Numbered from the stretch's first letter, positions 1 through 8,628 are shown. The stretch is 64,000 bases of DNA from Acidobacteriota bacterium (GCA_016213675.1 JACQZW010000051.1:1-64000); one strand, 5' to 3'. Notes: a model not told the origin generated them from the letters alone. Program-made: numbers and translations.

Positions 1-66
1 CAGGGCAAGCGCCTGAAGCCGCGGCAGGTGCGGGTGGGGGCTGTGCCTCTCGGCCGAAAGAGGTAG
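1..66 (+). CDS. Possible 3' end of an unidentified gene cut by the window edge
   Basis: The first 66 bases read without a stop in frame 1 and end at TAG (64-66). The 21 residues are strongly basic and end in LGRKR. This could be the C-terminus of a gene that begins outside the window. It is too short for family recognition, and an open stretch of this length is not surprising at this GC content. No function is assigned. Confidence 0.25.
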   Translation, partial: QGKRLKPRQVRVGAVPLGRKR

Positions 67-487
67 GTCGGGGAGTTGACCGCCTCGCGCGGGTCACCGA
101 GCGGCCGGATTGCCGTGGGGTGTCGGTGGCCCGAGGAGCGAAGCGACGAGGGAACACCGAGGGGCCCCACGGTGAGCCGGCCTGCTCGGTCGCGCGCGGA
201 GGATCGCGCCGACCGGCGCGCGGAGGCGCGACGGGCGGCGCAAGCCCGCCACAGGGGCGGCCAAACGAGGGGACGGACCTTGGTCCGTGACTCACGGCAA
301 GCCGTGGGGGCGGCCCTCCAAACGCGCCGGGACCCTTCGCTCCGCTCAGGGTGACAGCCGAAGTCGGAGGGCACGCCCTCACCCCGACCCTCTCCCGGCG
401 GGAGAGGGCGCCTCCACCCACCCGCAGGGTGAGCGACTCAGGGTGACGGCGGGTGGGACGGGGACGTGCCTCGGCGCGGGGTGATTC
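67..487. other. Intergenic spacer with short dispersed-type repeats, no gene supported
   Basis: No convincing coding sequence lies here; the short open frames are arginine-rich and look like GC-driven noise. Two pieces resemble low-complexity intergenic repeats found in many GC-rich environmental genomes. One is a stretch ending CTCAGGGTGAC at about 331-355, with a partial echo near 430-445. The other is a perfect hairpin at 388-408. The region lies downstream of the minus-strand rsmD operon and so holds its transcript end. Confidence 0.5.
388..408 (-). terminator. Hairpin downstream of the rsmD operon
   Basis: CCCTCTCCC and GGGAGAGGG form a perfect 9-bp stem around a 3-base loop, about 80 bases past the rsmD stop codon. 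There is no clear U tract, so it may be a repeat-derived hairpin rather than a canonical intrinsic terminator. It is the best candidate for the 3' end of the rsmD transcript. Confidence 0.35.
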
Positions 488-1030
488 TCAAAGAACCATG
501 AGGAGGACGGCTCCGCGCAGCTCCCGCACGATCTCAAAGCCGTCGATCACCACCTCGTGGCGCGGAGGAACTTCGAGGACGACCCGGGCGCCGGAAACCA
601 GGAGGCCGCTCGTCCGGGCGAGGGCGAGCGCCTCCGGGCCCTCGGCCCAGGCGGGGAACGGCGGGTCGCACCAGGCGACGCCGGCGCGGGCGCCTTCGCG
701 GGCGAGGCGGGCGACCGCGCGCTCGGCGGGCTCGGCGACGAGGCGGACGCGCTCCGACGGCACGGCGAGCGCCGCGACGTTGCGCCGGATCAGCTCGGCG
801 GCGGCGCGGGACTGCTCGACGAGGAGCGCCGTGGCGGCGCCGCGCGACAGCGCCTCGAGCGCGTTCGCCCCGGTGCCGGCGAAGAGGTCGAGGAAGACGG
901 CGCCGGGAAGCCACGGCGCGAGCACCGCGAACGCCTGCTCGCGGAGGGCGTCCGGCGTCGGGCGGATGTCGGACGACGCCGGCGGACCGGTGAGGCGCCG
1001 CTTCGCCCACGCGCCGCCGGTGATCCTCAC
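488..1030 (-). CDS. rsmD: 16S rRNA (guanine(966)-N2)-methyltransferase RsmD
   Basis: This 180-aa protein has the usual RsmD length and begins with the family-typical RITGG. The SAM-binding motif I, DLFAGTG, is at residues 48-54 and the N2-guanine methyltransferase motif DPPF at 122-125. The family methylates G966 of 16S rRNA during small-subunit assembly in the cytosol. The GTG start at 1030 is chosen because it overlaps the upstream stop as GTGA and gives the canonical N-terminus; an upstream extension would add about 59 arginine-rich residues lying in another gene. It is the last gene of a coupled minus-strand set. Confidence 0.93.
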   Translation of the reverse strand: MRITGGAWAKRRLTGPPASSDIRPTPDALREQAFAVLAPWLPGAVFLDLFAGTGANALEALSRGAATALLVEQSRAAAELIRRNVAALAVPSERVRLVAEPAERAVARLAREGARAGVAWCDPPFPAWAEGPEALALARTSGLLVSGARVVLEVPPRHEVVIDGFEIVRELRGAVLLMVL

Positions 1031-1662
1031 GGCCGCACCCGGCGCACGGCCGTGCGGCGCAGCTCGTCGAGCGTCAAGAACAGCGTCACCGGCCCCTCGC
1101 CCACCTTGACCCGCGCGAGCGGTCCGTCGCCGCTGTCGAACAGCTCGGTGACCTCGACGGTGCGGCCGTCCTCGAGCTCCACGCGCTCGCCGACCTCCGG
1201 CATCCACAGCGCGAGGTTTTCGCGCGCCGGCCGTCCCGAGGCGAGCCTGGTCTCCAGCTCGTCGAGCGCCTTCTCGAGACGCGCGGCGCCGTAGGAGGGC
1301 GCGCCGGACATCGGCAGCCGGACGATCAGCGGCGGGCGGTCGATCGGCGCGAGGCGCAGCTCGACCCAGCCGTCGCCGAGCGAGTCGGGGATCCGCTCGC
1401 GCCGGAGCAGCTCGCCGTAGCTCTCCTCGACGACCTGCGCGACGACGCGCAGCTCGACCGGCTCCAGCCGGACGTTGACGACCGTCGGCTCACCGGCGGC
1501 CGGGCGGTGCACGAGCACGATCGTGCCGTCGCGGAACACCGAGAGGCGGCGGACCGTCGCGTGGACGGTGACGACCCGCTCGACCAGGTAGGTCGGCGCC
1601 GGAACCGCGGCCGGACCCGGCGTCGCGGTCGCCACCGCCGCCGCTAGCAGCGCCGCGATCAC
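1027..1662 (-). CDS. Exported protein of unknown function
   Basis: The 211-aa product opens with a hydrophobic, alanine-rich segment (residues 2-20) that looks like a signal peptide, followed by a proline/alanine linker. The rest is a soluble, probably beta-rich domain with a repeated V-E-L-E-D-G style near the C-terminus. No known family is recognised. The GTG start overlaps the TGA of the nucleotidyltransferase gene (GTGA at 1659-1662), and its own stop overlaps the rsmD start in the same way, so the three genes are translationally coupled. The position suggests co-expression with RNA-modification genes but does not show a role in RNA metabolism, because the protein seems to leave the cytosol. 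Confidence 0.72.
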   Translation of the reverse strand: MIAALLAAAVATATPGPAAVPAPTYLVERVVTVHATVRRLSVFRDGTIVLVHRPAAGEPTVVNVRLEPVELRVVAQVVEESYGELLRRERIPDSLGDGWVELRLAPIDRPPLIVRLPMSGAPSYGAARLEKALDELETRLASGRPARENLALWMPEVGERVELEDGRTVEVTELFDSGDGPLARVKVGEGPVTLFLTLDELRRTAVRRVRP

Positions 1663-4280
1663 GCCGCCCCTCCCCCGCCCCGCGCCAGCGCGAGGGCGAA
1701 GTCGAGGGCGTTCGCCTCGTCGACGACGCCGTCGAGGACCGCACCGCGGGTGCGCCGCACCGCCTCGCCGACCGCCGGTCCGGGGGCGATGCCGGCGGCG
1801 ACGAGGTCGGCGCCCGACACCGGCGGCTTCAGCCGCACCCAGCTCGTCAGGGCGAGGCGCAGCAGCCGCCGGGTCTCGTCGCCGGCGTGCGCCATCGCGA
1901 CGATGGCGAGCGCCCGCGGCGCGCGCTCCAGCGCGGCGACGACGTCGCTCGGCCGGCCGGCCGGGTCGGCGACGGCGGCGAGCACCTGCTCGGTGCGCGA
2001 CCGCGCCTCGCCGAACAGGACGGCCACCCGCCCCGAGATCGCCAGCCGCCGCGCCATCGCCTTGCCGCCGCCATCGCCGGCGCGGGTCGCGAGCGCCGCG
2101 AGGAACACCGGCCAGTGCGGCTCGTCGTAGACCTCCTCGAGCTCCGACCACGCGAGCATCGACTCGAGGTCGAGGAGCAGCCGGCGCAGGCTCGCGCTCC
2201 ACCGCACGGTCGGGAACACGCTGGCCAGGACCCCGAGCCGCTCCAGCTCGGCGAGCCCCTCGACCGGGTGCTCGTCCTCGAGCAGGAGGATCAGCTCGTC
2301 GCGCAGCCGCTCGCCCGACAGGCGCGAGAACACCCCCTCCTGGACGGCGACGCGGATGAGCTGGCGGGTCTCGGCGCCGATCTCGAACTCCAGCCGGGTT
2401 GCGAAGCGCGCCGCGCGGATCGCCCGCGTCGGGTCGTCGAGGAACGACAGCGAGTGCAGGACGCGCAGGATCCGGCCCTCGAGGTCGCGCTGGCCGCCGA
2501 AGAAGTCGAGCAGCTCGCCGAAGCGCGCCGCCGTCAGGTCGATCGCCATCGCGTTGATGGTGAAGTCGCGCCGGTAGAGGTCCTGGCGCAGCACCGACGA
2601 CTCCACCTCCGGGAGCGCCGCCGGCGAGCGGTAGAACTCGGTCCGCGCCGTCGCCACGTCGAGGGCGATGTCGCCGGGCAGGCGGACCGCCGCGGTGAGG
2701 AACGGCTCGTGGGGGTGGCAGCGCCCGCCGCATCGCTCGGCGAGCCGGTGCGCGACCTCGAGGCCGTTGCCCTCGACGACGATGTCGACGTCCTCGAGCG
2801 GCCGGCCGAGGAGCGCGTCGCGCACCGCCCCGCCGACCAGGTAGGCGCGCATGCCGAGCTCGGTGGCCACCAGGCCTGCGGTCTCGAGCACGCGCAACAG
2901 GTCGGCCGCGAGCGACGCGCGCACCCGGTGGGCGACGTTGCGGGCGACCCGGCGGGCGCCGGCGACGCGCCGGTCGACGTCCTCGCCGGCCGCGATCTGG
3001 CGGTCGTAGAGGCGGCGAAACAGGTCCATCCGGGTGATGATGCCGTGCCCCTCGGGCTGCGCCACGACGACGAAGCGCGCCTGGCCCTCCATGAACGCCC
3101 GCTCGACCTCCTCCATCGACGCGTCGGGTCGGACCTCGTGCACGCCCGGCCGCATGACCATGGTCACGGGCCGTTCGCCGAGCCCGTGCGAGAGCGCGTT
3201 GTCCAGGGTCTGCCGGGTCACCACGCCGATCAGGGCGCCGTCGCGCTCGACGGGCATGGCGTTGATCCGCAGGCGGAGCAGCCGCTCCTTGGCCTCGGCG
3301 ACGGTCGCCTCCGCTGGGCAGGAGTGCAGCGACGGCGAAGCCAGCGCCCCCGCCGTCCAGCCGGCGCCGAGGTCGCGCCGGATCGCGGCGAGCAGGCGCT
3401 CGGCCAGCTCGACGGCGCTGGTGCCGCGGACCCGGGCCGCCGCGGCCGTGGCGTGCCCGCCGCCGCCGAGCGGCGTGAGCAGCCGGCCGGCGTCGAGCAG
3501 CGGGTGGGTCGAGCGCGCGATCACCACGAGCTGCGGCACCGCCTCGAGGATGGCGATGACTACCGCCAGGTCGAAGATCTCGGCGTACCGGTGGACCACG
3601 TACGCGGCCTCCTCGACCTGCTCGTCGGGCCGCGCCACCGTGACGACGACGCGGACCCCGGCGACCTTGTGCTCGACGGCGCCCTCGACGAGCTGGTTCA
3701 GGAGGACGAGCTGCCCCGGCTCGAGCGGCCGCAGGACGTAGCGCCGCACCCACTCCAGCCGCGCGCCGTGGGCCAGGAGCCAGGCCGCCGCCTCGAGGTC
3801 GGCGCCGGTCGTGTCGACGTAGGTCAGCCCCCCGGTGTCCTCGTAGATCCCCATGAGCAGCAGCGCCGCGGTGAGCGCGTCGGGCTCGATGCCGCGGCGC
3901 CTGAGCTCGCCGGTGATCACGGTGCACGTCGACGCCACCTCGGCGGTGAGCACCGTCGCGCCGGCGATGGGGTCCGCCGGGCTCGGGTGGTGGTCGACGA
4001 TCTCCACCGGGCAGCCGGCCGCCTGGATCAGCCCGGCCACCTCGCCGAGCCGCCGCCAGGCCGCGCAGTCCACGACCACCGCCGCCTCGATCTTCGCCCG
4101 CCGCAGGTCGCGCAGCCGGATCTCCGGGAGCTTGACGCCCTCCGCGGCGACGAAGCGGCGCACCGCCGCCTCCTGCGAGCCGGGGAAGACGACGCGCGAG
4201 CGGGGCCACAGGAGCAGCGCGCCGGCGGCCGCGCCGAAGGCGTCGAAGTCGGCGCCGAGGTGGGTCGTGATGATCCGCAC
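1659..4280 (-). CDS. DHH-DHHA1-CBS-CBS-tRNA nucleotidyltransferase/poly(A) polymerase fusion
   Basis: This 873-aa multidomain protein joins two enzymatic modules. The N-terminus is a DHH phosphoesterase: DFDAFG at 11-16, DHH at 96-98, and the DHHA1 glycine-rich motif GGGGHA at 272-277. Two CBS domains follow at about 310-430. The C-terminal half is a class II nucleotidyltransferase with GGAVRD at 483-488 and the metal-binding DVD at 497-499, then the RRDFTINAMA region and a helical RNA-binding tail. Proteins with this architecture are usually annotated as tRNA CCA- or A-adding enzymes; which nucleotides are added cannot be read from sequence alone. The DHH part may be a 3'-exonuclease-like or nucleotide phosphodiesterase activity. 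GTG start, with a -10-like TACACT six bases upstream. Confidence 0.9.
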   Translation of the reverse strand: MRIITTHLGADFDAFGAAAGALLLWPRSRVVFPGSQEAAVRRFVAAEGVKLPEIRLRDLRRAKIEAAVVVDCAAWRRLGEVAGLIQAAGCPVEIVDHHPSPADPIAGATVLTAEVASTCTVITGELRRRGIEPDALTAALLLMGIYEDTGGLTYVDTTGADLEAAAWLLAHGARLEWVRRYVLRPLEPGQLVLLNQLVEGAVEHKVAGVRVVVTVARPDEQVEEAAYVVHRYAEIFDLAVVIAILEAVPQLVVIARSTHPLLDAGRLLTPLGGGGHATAAAARVRGTSAVELAERLLAAIRRDLGAGWTAGALASPSLHSCPAEATVAEAKERLLRLRINAMPVERDGALIGVVTRQTLDNALSHGLGERPVTMVMRPGVHEVRPDASMEEVERAFMEGQARFVVVAQPEGHGIITRMDLFRRLYDRQIAAGEDVDRRVAGARRVARNVAHRVRASLAADLLRVLETAGLVATELGMRAYLVGGAVRDALLGRPLEDVDIVVEGNGLEVAHRLAERCGGRCHPHEPFLTAAVRLPGDIALDVATARTEFYRSPAALPEVESSVLRQDLYRRDFTINAMAIDLTAARFGELLDFFGGQRDLEGRILRVLHSLSFLDDPTRAIRAARFATRLEFEIGAETRQLIRVAVQEGVFSRLSGERLRDELILLLEDEHPVEGLAELERLGVLASVFPTVRWSASLRRLLLDLESMLAWSELEEVYDEPHWPVFLAALATRAGDGGGKAMARRLAISGRVAVLFGEARSRTEQVLAAVADPAGRPSDVVAALERAPRALAIVAMAHAGDETRRLLRLALTSWVRLKPPVSGADLVAAGIAPGPAVGEAVRRTRGAVLDGVVDEANALDFALALARGGGGAA

Positions 4281-4292
4281 GAGATCAGTGTA
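4281..4292 (-). promoter_or_regulatory. -10 element with 6-nt spacing to GTG start (leaderless candidate)
   Basis: On the minus strand TACACT (4292-4287) is followed by six bases and then the GTG start at 4280. No Shine-Dalgarno fits in that gap. A transcript starting 6-7 bases after the hexamer would begin at the start codon itself. Confidence 0.55.
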
Positions 4293-4346
4293 CGACCGGC
4301 GGGCAGGCTGGTCCGGAGATGGCGGCGACTGGTCGCCCCCGAGGCG

Positions 4347-5174
4347 CTAGTCGACGTCGAACGAGGACAGCTCGACCGGAGTCGCGAAGAGCGTCAACTG
4401 GCCGCGGATCTCCCCGCCTGGAAACACCCCCGTGTGGACGTTCATGTACCAGAGGTTGCCCGCCAGGTCGGTGACCTGCTGCGCGGTGGCCTGGAGGATC
4501 TGCGGCGTGATCGCGCCGGTCGTCACGGCCGGTGGGCTCAGGTTGAAGATGACCGGGCCGTTGACACCGACGGCGGCCTGGTGGATGTGCCCTGCCGTGG
4601 CGGTCGCGAGCAGGCCGGAGAAACTCAGCGTCACCGCGAACTCGTTCGTCGCGGAGTGGACGACCACGACGCCGGTGCCCGTGCCGGGGCTCGCGACCGG
4701 CGGCACCTCGTTCGCACCTGCCAGGGTCGTCATGTACGTGAGCGTCGCGCCGATCTGCCCGCGGATCTCGCCGCCCGGGAACGTCGAGGAGTGGACGTTG
4801 AAGTAGAAGTTGCCGGCCAAGAGGTCGGCAATGTCCGCCGGCGTGACCGCAAACGTGACCGGGACGATCGCTCCGGTCGTGACCGCCGGCGGTGCCAGGT
4901 TGAACACAACGGGGCCGTTGACGCCCGCCGCCCCGCGATGGATGTGCCCGGCAGTGGCGGCCGTGGTCAGCCCCGAGTACGCCAGCAGGACCGTGATCGT
5001 GCTCCCCACCTGGTCGAGGACCACGAACCCGGTCCCCGTCGCGGTCGTGGCGACGGGCGGGACCTCCTGTCCTCCGGTCAGACCAGCCGAGTAACCCAGC
5101 TCCGCCATAGCCGGTCCGGCCACCAACAGGAGGACCGCAACACCGACGATGCCCGACCTGAGCCCGAGACGCAT
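4347..5174 (-). CDS. Exported protein with two CHRD domains
   Basis: The 275-aa product has a signal peptide (hydrophobic residues about 9-22, cleavage after AMA at 22-24) and two CHRD repeats, at about 26-145 and 146-270. Each repeat has the family signatures EVPPV, TAGHIH, VNGPVVFNL or VNGPVIFNL, and FPGGEIRGQ. CHRD domains were named from chordin; bacterial copies are secreted and their function is not established. GAGGAGG sits before the ATG, and TATACT about 40 bases upstream is a good -10. The short spacer to the nucleotidyltransferase gene contains that gene's own promoter, so this is probably a separate transcript. Confidence 0.9.
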   Translation of the reverse strand: MRLGLRSGIVGVAVLLLVAGPAMAELGYSAGLTGGQEVPPVATTATGTGFVVLDQVGSTITVLLAYSGLTTAATAGHIHRGAAGVNGPVVFNLAPPAVTTGAIVPVTFAVTPADIADLLAGNFYFNVHSSTFPGGEIRGQIGATLTYMTTLAGANEVPPVASPGTGTGVVVVHSATNEFAVTLSFSGLLATATAGHIHQAAVGVNGPVIFNLSPPAVTTGAITPQILQATAQQVTDLAGNLWYMNVHTGVFPGGEIRGQLTLFATPVELSSFDVD

Positions 5175-5215
5175 TGCTGGCCTCCTCGCAACTTCCGCTG
5201 TGTAAATGCGCTGTC

Positions 5216-5221
5216 AGTATA
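5216..5221 (-). promoter_or_regulatory. -10 hexamer TATACT for the CHRD gene
   Basis: TATACT on the minus strand lies 41 bases before the ATG at 5174. This leaves a leader of about 34 nt that carries a GAGGAGG ribosome-binding site. No clear -35 is visible. Confidence 0.5.
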
Positions 5222-5363
5222 GGCCCGATCCGGCCAGGGCGGATCATGGCGTGGTCCGCCAGGCCGAGTCAGAGGTCCCGGCAGCCCGGGTCCCCGGCCA
5301 GCCGATGGAATCCCCGCCGAGCTGCCCCGCTTCTCGGGAGAGATGAGCACGGAGGAACCCCCG

Positions 5364-5762
5364 ATGAGATCGAAGGCCGTCGTCGTCGTGGTCGTCGCCC
5401 TTGCCGGCTGCATCGCGCTCGCCCTGGCCCAGACCGGCTCGCCACTCTCCTACGCCCGGGACGTGGAGCCGATCTTCCTCGCCGAGTGCGGCGACTGCCA
5501 CGGCGCCGAGAAGCCGAAGAAGGGGCTCGACCTGTCGGCGGGAAAGGGCCACGCCGCCCTCGTCGGCCGCCCCAGCCAGGAGGTCGTCGACACGCTCCTG
5601 GTCAAGACCGGTGACCCGGCCGCCTCGTACCTGTGGGCCAAGCTCCAGCACACCGCCAGCGAGGGCAAGGGCATGCCGCGCACCATCTTCGGGGCGAAGA
5701 AGCTCACGCTGGAGCAGCTCGACCTCATCGAGCGCTGGATCAGGGACGGCGCCCAGCCGTAG
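5364..5762 (+). CDS. Exported c-type cytochrome domain protein (planctomycete-type)
   Basis: This 132-aa protein has an N-terminal hydrophobic segment (residues 4-22) as signal peptide or anchor, then a single haem-binding CGDCH embedded in YARDVEPIFLAECGDCHGAE. That context matches the planctomycete cytochrome c (PSCyt1-like) domain. An axial methionine could be the M in KGMP near the C-terminus. A small periplasmic electron carrier or haem sensor is the likely role. ATG 5364 is preferred over an in-frame ATG at 5343 because GGAGGA is 7 bases before it. Convergent with the downstream phosphatase gene. Confidence 0.82.
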   Translation: MRSKAVVVVVVALAGCIALALAQTGSPLSYARDVEPIFLAECGDCHGAEKPKKGLDLSAGKGHAALVGRPSQEVVDTLLVKTGDPAASYLWAKLQHTASEGKGMPRTIFGAKKLTLEQLDLIERWIRDGAQP

Positions 5763-5840
5763 GCCCCCACCCGACCCGGGGTCCGGGATCCGGGGTCCGG
5801 CACTCAAGCCAGGCCCCCGGGTCCTCACAGACCGGTGGTT

Positions 5841-6962
5841 CTACCTACCGGAATAGGTGATGAGCCCGGGGATCGGCGGGGCGGCGCGGGGCTCGGCGGC
5901 GGCGTAGTCCTCGCCGAGGGCGGCGGCCACGGTGGCGGCGACCTGGCTCAGGGTGACCGGCTCGTGCCTGGATCTCTCGCCGAGCGCCGCGGTGAGCGGA
6001 CCGAGCGCCGCGATCCACACCTCCCCGGCGCCGGGCACGTCCTTGCCGTGGTCCGTCCAGTCCTTGCCGGTCCGGCCGCGCCCGTGGTCGCCGGCGACGA
6101 TCAGCGTCGTCGTCCCGCGGGTGGCCGGCGTCGCCTGCAGCTCGTGCCAGAGCGCCGCGATGAACGCGTCGGTGCGCTGCGCCGACAGCAACGTGCGGTC
6201 GTAGCGCCGCGCGTGCGCCCACTCGTCGGTCTCGCCGAACGTCAGCCAGAGCGCGCGCGGCATGTGGGCCCGGACGTACTCGAGCGCCGCGTAGAACGTC
6301 ACCGCGTCCACCGGCTCGCCCGGCCACGGCGGGAACGACTCGGCCTTGATCCGGTTGAGCAGCGCCTGCTCCGCCGTCAGCGGCGGCACCGTGATCGGCT
6401 CGAGCCCGGCGTTGACGAAGACGCCGCCGCGGCCGCACGCGGCGATCTCGGCGACCCGGTCCCAGGCGCCGATCACGGCCACGCGGCCGCGGGTCGCCGG
6501 CAGGCCGGCCAGCCACTCGAACACCGAGCGGTTCGGGTTGACGACCGCCGCGTTCCCGGTGATGGCCGGATCGGCGAACCCGACGATCATCTCGCTGTAG
6601 CCGGGGTACGACACCCGGGCGGCGTTGGCGACGTCGACGGCGCTGCCCAGGGCACGGTTGCCGAGGAGCTGACCCTCGCGGGCCACCACCGTCCACAGGA
6701 ACGGCAGCAGCAGGCGCCGCCGTTCCGCCGGGCTCTCCCGCCACCACGTCGCCCTCGCCGCCTCGGCGTCGGCGATGCCCCCGGAGTCCTTGTCGAGGAG
6801 CGCCGCATCGGCGCCGGTGAACACCTCCTGCCAGCGCAGGCCGTCGACGAGGACCAGCACCACGTTCCGCTCGGCCGGGGGCGAGGCGGCGGGCGCGGTG
6901 ATCGCGGCCGTGGCGACGAGGACAAGCGCGAGGATCCAGGCTCTGCGTGTCGTGGCGGGCAT
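5841..6962 (-). CDS. Alkaline phosphatase superfamily enzyme, exported
   Basis: The 373-aa product has a signal peptide (residues 8-26) followed by VVLVLVDGLRW, whose Asp40 is the expected first metal ligand of the phosphatase/phosphodiesterase superfamily. Near the C-terminus AGDHGRGRTGKDWTDHGKD carries the DHG and HGK metal-binding motifs. The substrate is unknown; a periplasmic phosphomonoesterase or phosphodiesterase is expected. It is the last gene of a five-gene operon and starts 10 bases after the upstream reductase stop. Its place in a prenyl-lipid operon invites the idea that it acts on a phosphorylated lipid or polyprenyl phosphate, but that is inference. Confidence 0.82.
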   Translation of the reverse strand: MPATTRRAWILALVLVATAAITAPAASPPAERNVVLVLVDGLRWQEVFTGADAALLDKDSGGIADAEAARATWWRESPAERRRLLLPFLWTVVAREGQLLGNRALGSAVDVANAARVSYPGYSEMIVGFADPAITGNAAVVNPNRSVFEWLAGLPATRGRVAVIGAWDRVAEIAACGRGGVFVNAGLEPITVPPLTAEQALLNRIKAESFPPWPGEPVDAVTFYAALEYVRAHMPRALWLTFGETDEWAHARRYDRTLLSAQRTDAFIAALWHELQATPATRGTTTLIVAGDHGRGRTGKDWTDHGKDVPGAGEVWIAALGPLTAALGERSRHEPVTLSQVAATVAAALGEDYAAAEPRAAPPIPGLITYSGR

Positions 6963-6972
6963 CGTCTCCCCC

Positions 6973-8124
6973 TCAGCGGCCGGCGATCAGGCGCAGCAGG
7001 CCCCACGGCGACAGCACGCGGGACGCCGACATGGTTCCCCCCAGCACCGCGGCGCATCGCCGGAGCGCGCCCGGGAAGCGGTTGGCCCGGCGGACGATCG
7101 CGTCGACCAGGCGCGGGACGCGGAGGAACTGCTCGCCGAAACGCCAGGCGCGGAGGTCGCCGGCGTAGCGACGGCGCAGCTCGCGGGCGTACGCGGCGAT
7201 CCCGCTCGCTCCGGGCTCCCCGAGCAGGCAGCGTGCCGCCAGGATGCCGCTCTCCAGCGCCGGGCCGATCCCCGCGCCGGAGAACGGCCGCGTCAGCCCC
7301 GCCGCCTCGCCGATCGCGGCAAGGTTGCCGCGGGCGAAGGCGAGCGCTGGGAACGACGTGACCAGCGGCGCGCCCTGCGGCGGCTCGCGCCAGGTGCCGC
7401 CGATCGACGCCAGGAAGCGCTCGTGGACCTTGCCGAGCGACGGCGCCTGCCGGGCCCCGGCGAACACCCCGCACCCGACGTTCCATGCGCCCTCCGGGCC
7501 GGGGAAGGCCCAGGCGTAGCCGCGCGGCAGCTCGCCGAGCAGGGCGATGAGCAGCTCGTCGCCCGGCAGGTCGGCGACCGCCGCGTAGCCGCGCAGCGCC
7601 GCCGCCGATACGCCGCCGCCGCCGAGCCCGGCGAGCTCGCGCGGCCGGCGCGCCGCCCCGGTGGCGAGGAGGAACGTCCGCGCGGCGAGCTCGGGATGGC
7701 CTGTGGCGGTGGCCAACTGCATGGTGGCGACGTGATCGTGCACGCGCGTGACCTGCTCGAGCGCGTGCCCCGGGAGGAACACCGCGCCCGCGGCAACGGC
7801 GCGCGCGAGGAGGATCCGGTCGACGTCCCGCCGGCGCGCCACCACGCTCGGCACCGGGAAGCGCGCGTGGAGCCCCGAGGCCGTTCGCATCGCGAGCGTC
7901 GGCACGGTCGCGCCGGTCGCCGCGACCGCCTCGAGCACGCCCAGCTCGGCGAGGGCGCCCTGGGCGTCGGGCAGCAGGCCGTCGCCGCACGTCTTGTCGC
8001 GCGGGAAATCCGCACGGTCGGCGAGCGCGACCCGCGCGCCGCCGGCCGCCAGCGCCGCGGCGGCGGCACAGCCGGCCGGACCGGCGCCGATCACCGCGAC
8101 GTCGAAGTGTGCGGGTGCGCTCAT
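6973..8124 (-). CDS. Geranylgeranyl-reductase-like FAD-dependent oxidoreductase
   Basis: The 383-aa flavoprotein has the Rossmann dinucleotide motif GAGPAG at 13-18, then DKTCGDGL, the diagnostic motif of the geranylgeranyl reductase (GGR) family, and a second FAD motif around GEAAGLTRPFSGAGI. GGR-family enzymes reduce double bonds of prenyl chains using a flavin, in lipids, chlorophyll or quinones. The start at 8124 is chosen because ATGA overlaps the DinB stop and the product begins with a standard FAD-binding strand. Together with a second GGR-like protein and a prenyl synthase in the same operon it probably modifies an isoprenoid; the substrate is unknown. Confidence 0.85.
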   Translation of the reverse strand: MSAPAHFDVAVIGAGPAGCAAAAALAAGGARVALADRADFPRDKTCGDGLLPDAQGALAELGVLEAVAATGATVPTLAMRTASGLHARFPVPSVVARRRDVDRILLARAVAAGAVFLPGHALEQVTRVHDHVATMQLATATGHPELAARTFLLATGAARRPRELAGLGGGGVSAAALRGYAAVADLPGDELLIALLGELPRGYAWAFPGPEGAWNVGCGVFAGARQAPSLGKVHERFLASIGGTWREPPQGAPLVTSFPALAFARGNLAAIGEAAGLTRPFSGAGIGPALESGILAARCLLGEPGASGIAAYARELRRRYAGDLRAWRFGEQFLRVPRLVDAIVRRANRFPGALRRCAAVLGGTMSASRVLSPWGLLRLIAGR

Positions 8125-8627
8125 CGCCCGGCGGCCCTCGCCCGCTCGCGCAGGAAGGTCGCGAGGTCGAGGTGCACGCCGCGCTCCCCGAGCTGGCGGA
8201 GGAGCAGCGTGGCCTGGCCGCGCCAGGCGGTCCCCTGGTTGACGACGTGCTGCACGGTCCGCCCGAGCGGCAGCGTGACCTCGCGGCCGCTCCGCGTCCG
8301 GTAGGAGAGCGGCGCGGCCAGCGCCGCGTCGTCGACGGCCGCGAAGTGCGCGCCGATCCCGGCGGAGACGGCGGCCCACCGCTCGCGCAGCCGCGGGACG
8401 TCGGAATAGGCCGCGGCGAACAGCCCGACGCCGGCCGGCCGACCGGTCCAGCGGGCGAGCCACGTCACCCGCGCCGAGACGAGCCGGACCAGCGCCGCGC
8501 GCAGCGAGCCGACCCCGGCGACGGCCTGGTCGTACCGGGCCGGCGTCAGCCTCGCGGCCACGGCGAGCAGGCGCGCCGTCGCCCAGTCGTCGTAGCGCAG
8601 CAGCTCGAGGGCCTCGTCGCGCGCCAT
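8121..8627 (-). CDS. DinB/YfiT-like four-helix protein lacking metal ligands
   Basis: The 168-aa protein matches the DinB fold, ending in the signature helix that normally reads H-x-x-N-H-x-x-x-H-R-G-Q. Here it reads HVVNQGTAWRGQ (residues 127-138), so both metal-binding His are replaced (Gln131, Trp135). The helix-2 His, expected near residues 51-53, is also absent (SAR). DinB proteins are usually divalent-metal proteins acting as thiol-dependent transferases or stress proteins. This one is probably non-catalytic or uses another mechanism. It starts one base after the prenyl synthase stop and overlaps the next reductase by ATGA. Confidence 0.8.
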   Translation of the reverse strand: MARDEALELLRYDDWATARLLAVAARLTPARYDQAVAGVGSLRAALVRLVSARVTWLARWTGRPAGVGLFAAAYSDVPRLRERWAAVSAGIGAHFAAVDDAALAAPLSYRTRSGREVTLPLGRTVQHVVNQGTAWRGQATLLLRQLGERGVHLDLATFLRERARAAGR

Positions 8628-8628
8628 C

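Noticed and set aside
76-484. Short open frames at the left edge
   Set aside because: They overlap each other, are arginine-rich, lack ribosome-binding sites and cover repeat-like sequence.
1887-5222. A plus-strand open frame of 1111 codons
   Set aside because: It runs antisense to the nucleotidyltransferase and CHRD genes. Its composition is dominated by R, A, G, D and H, with no domain pattern, as expected for the complement of GC-rich coding DNA.
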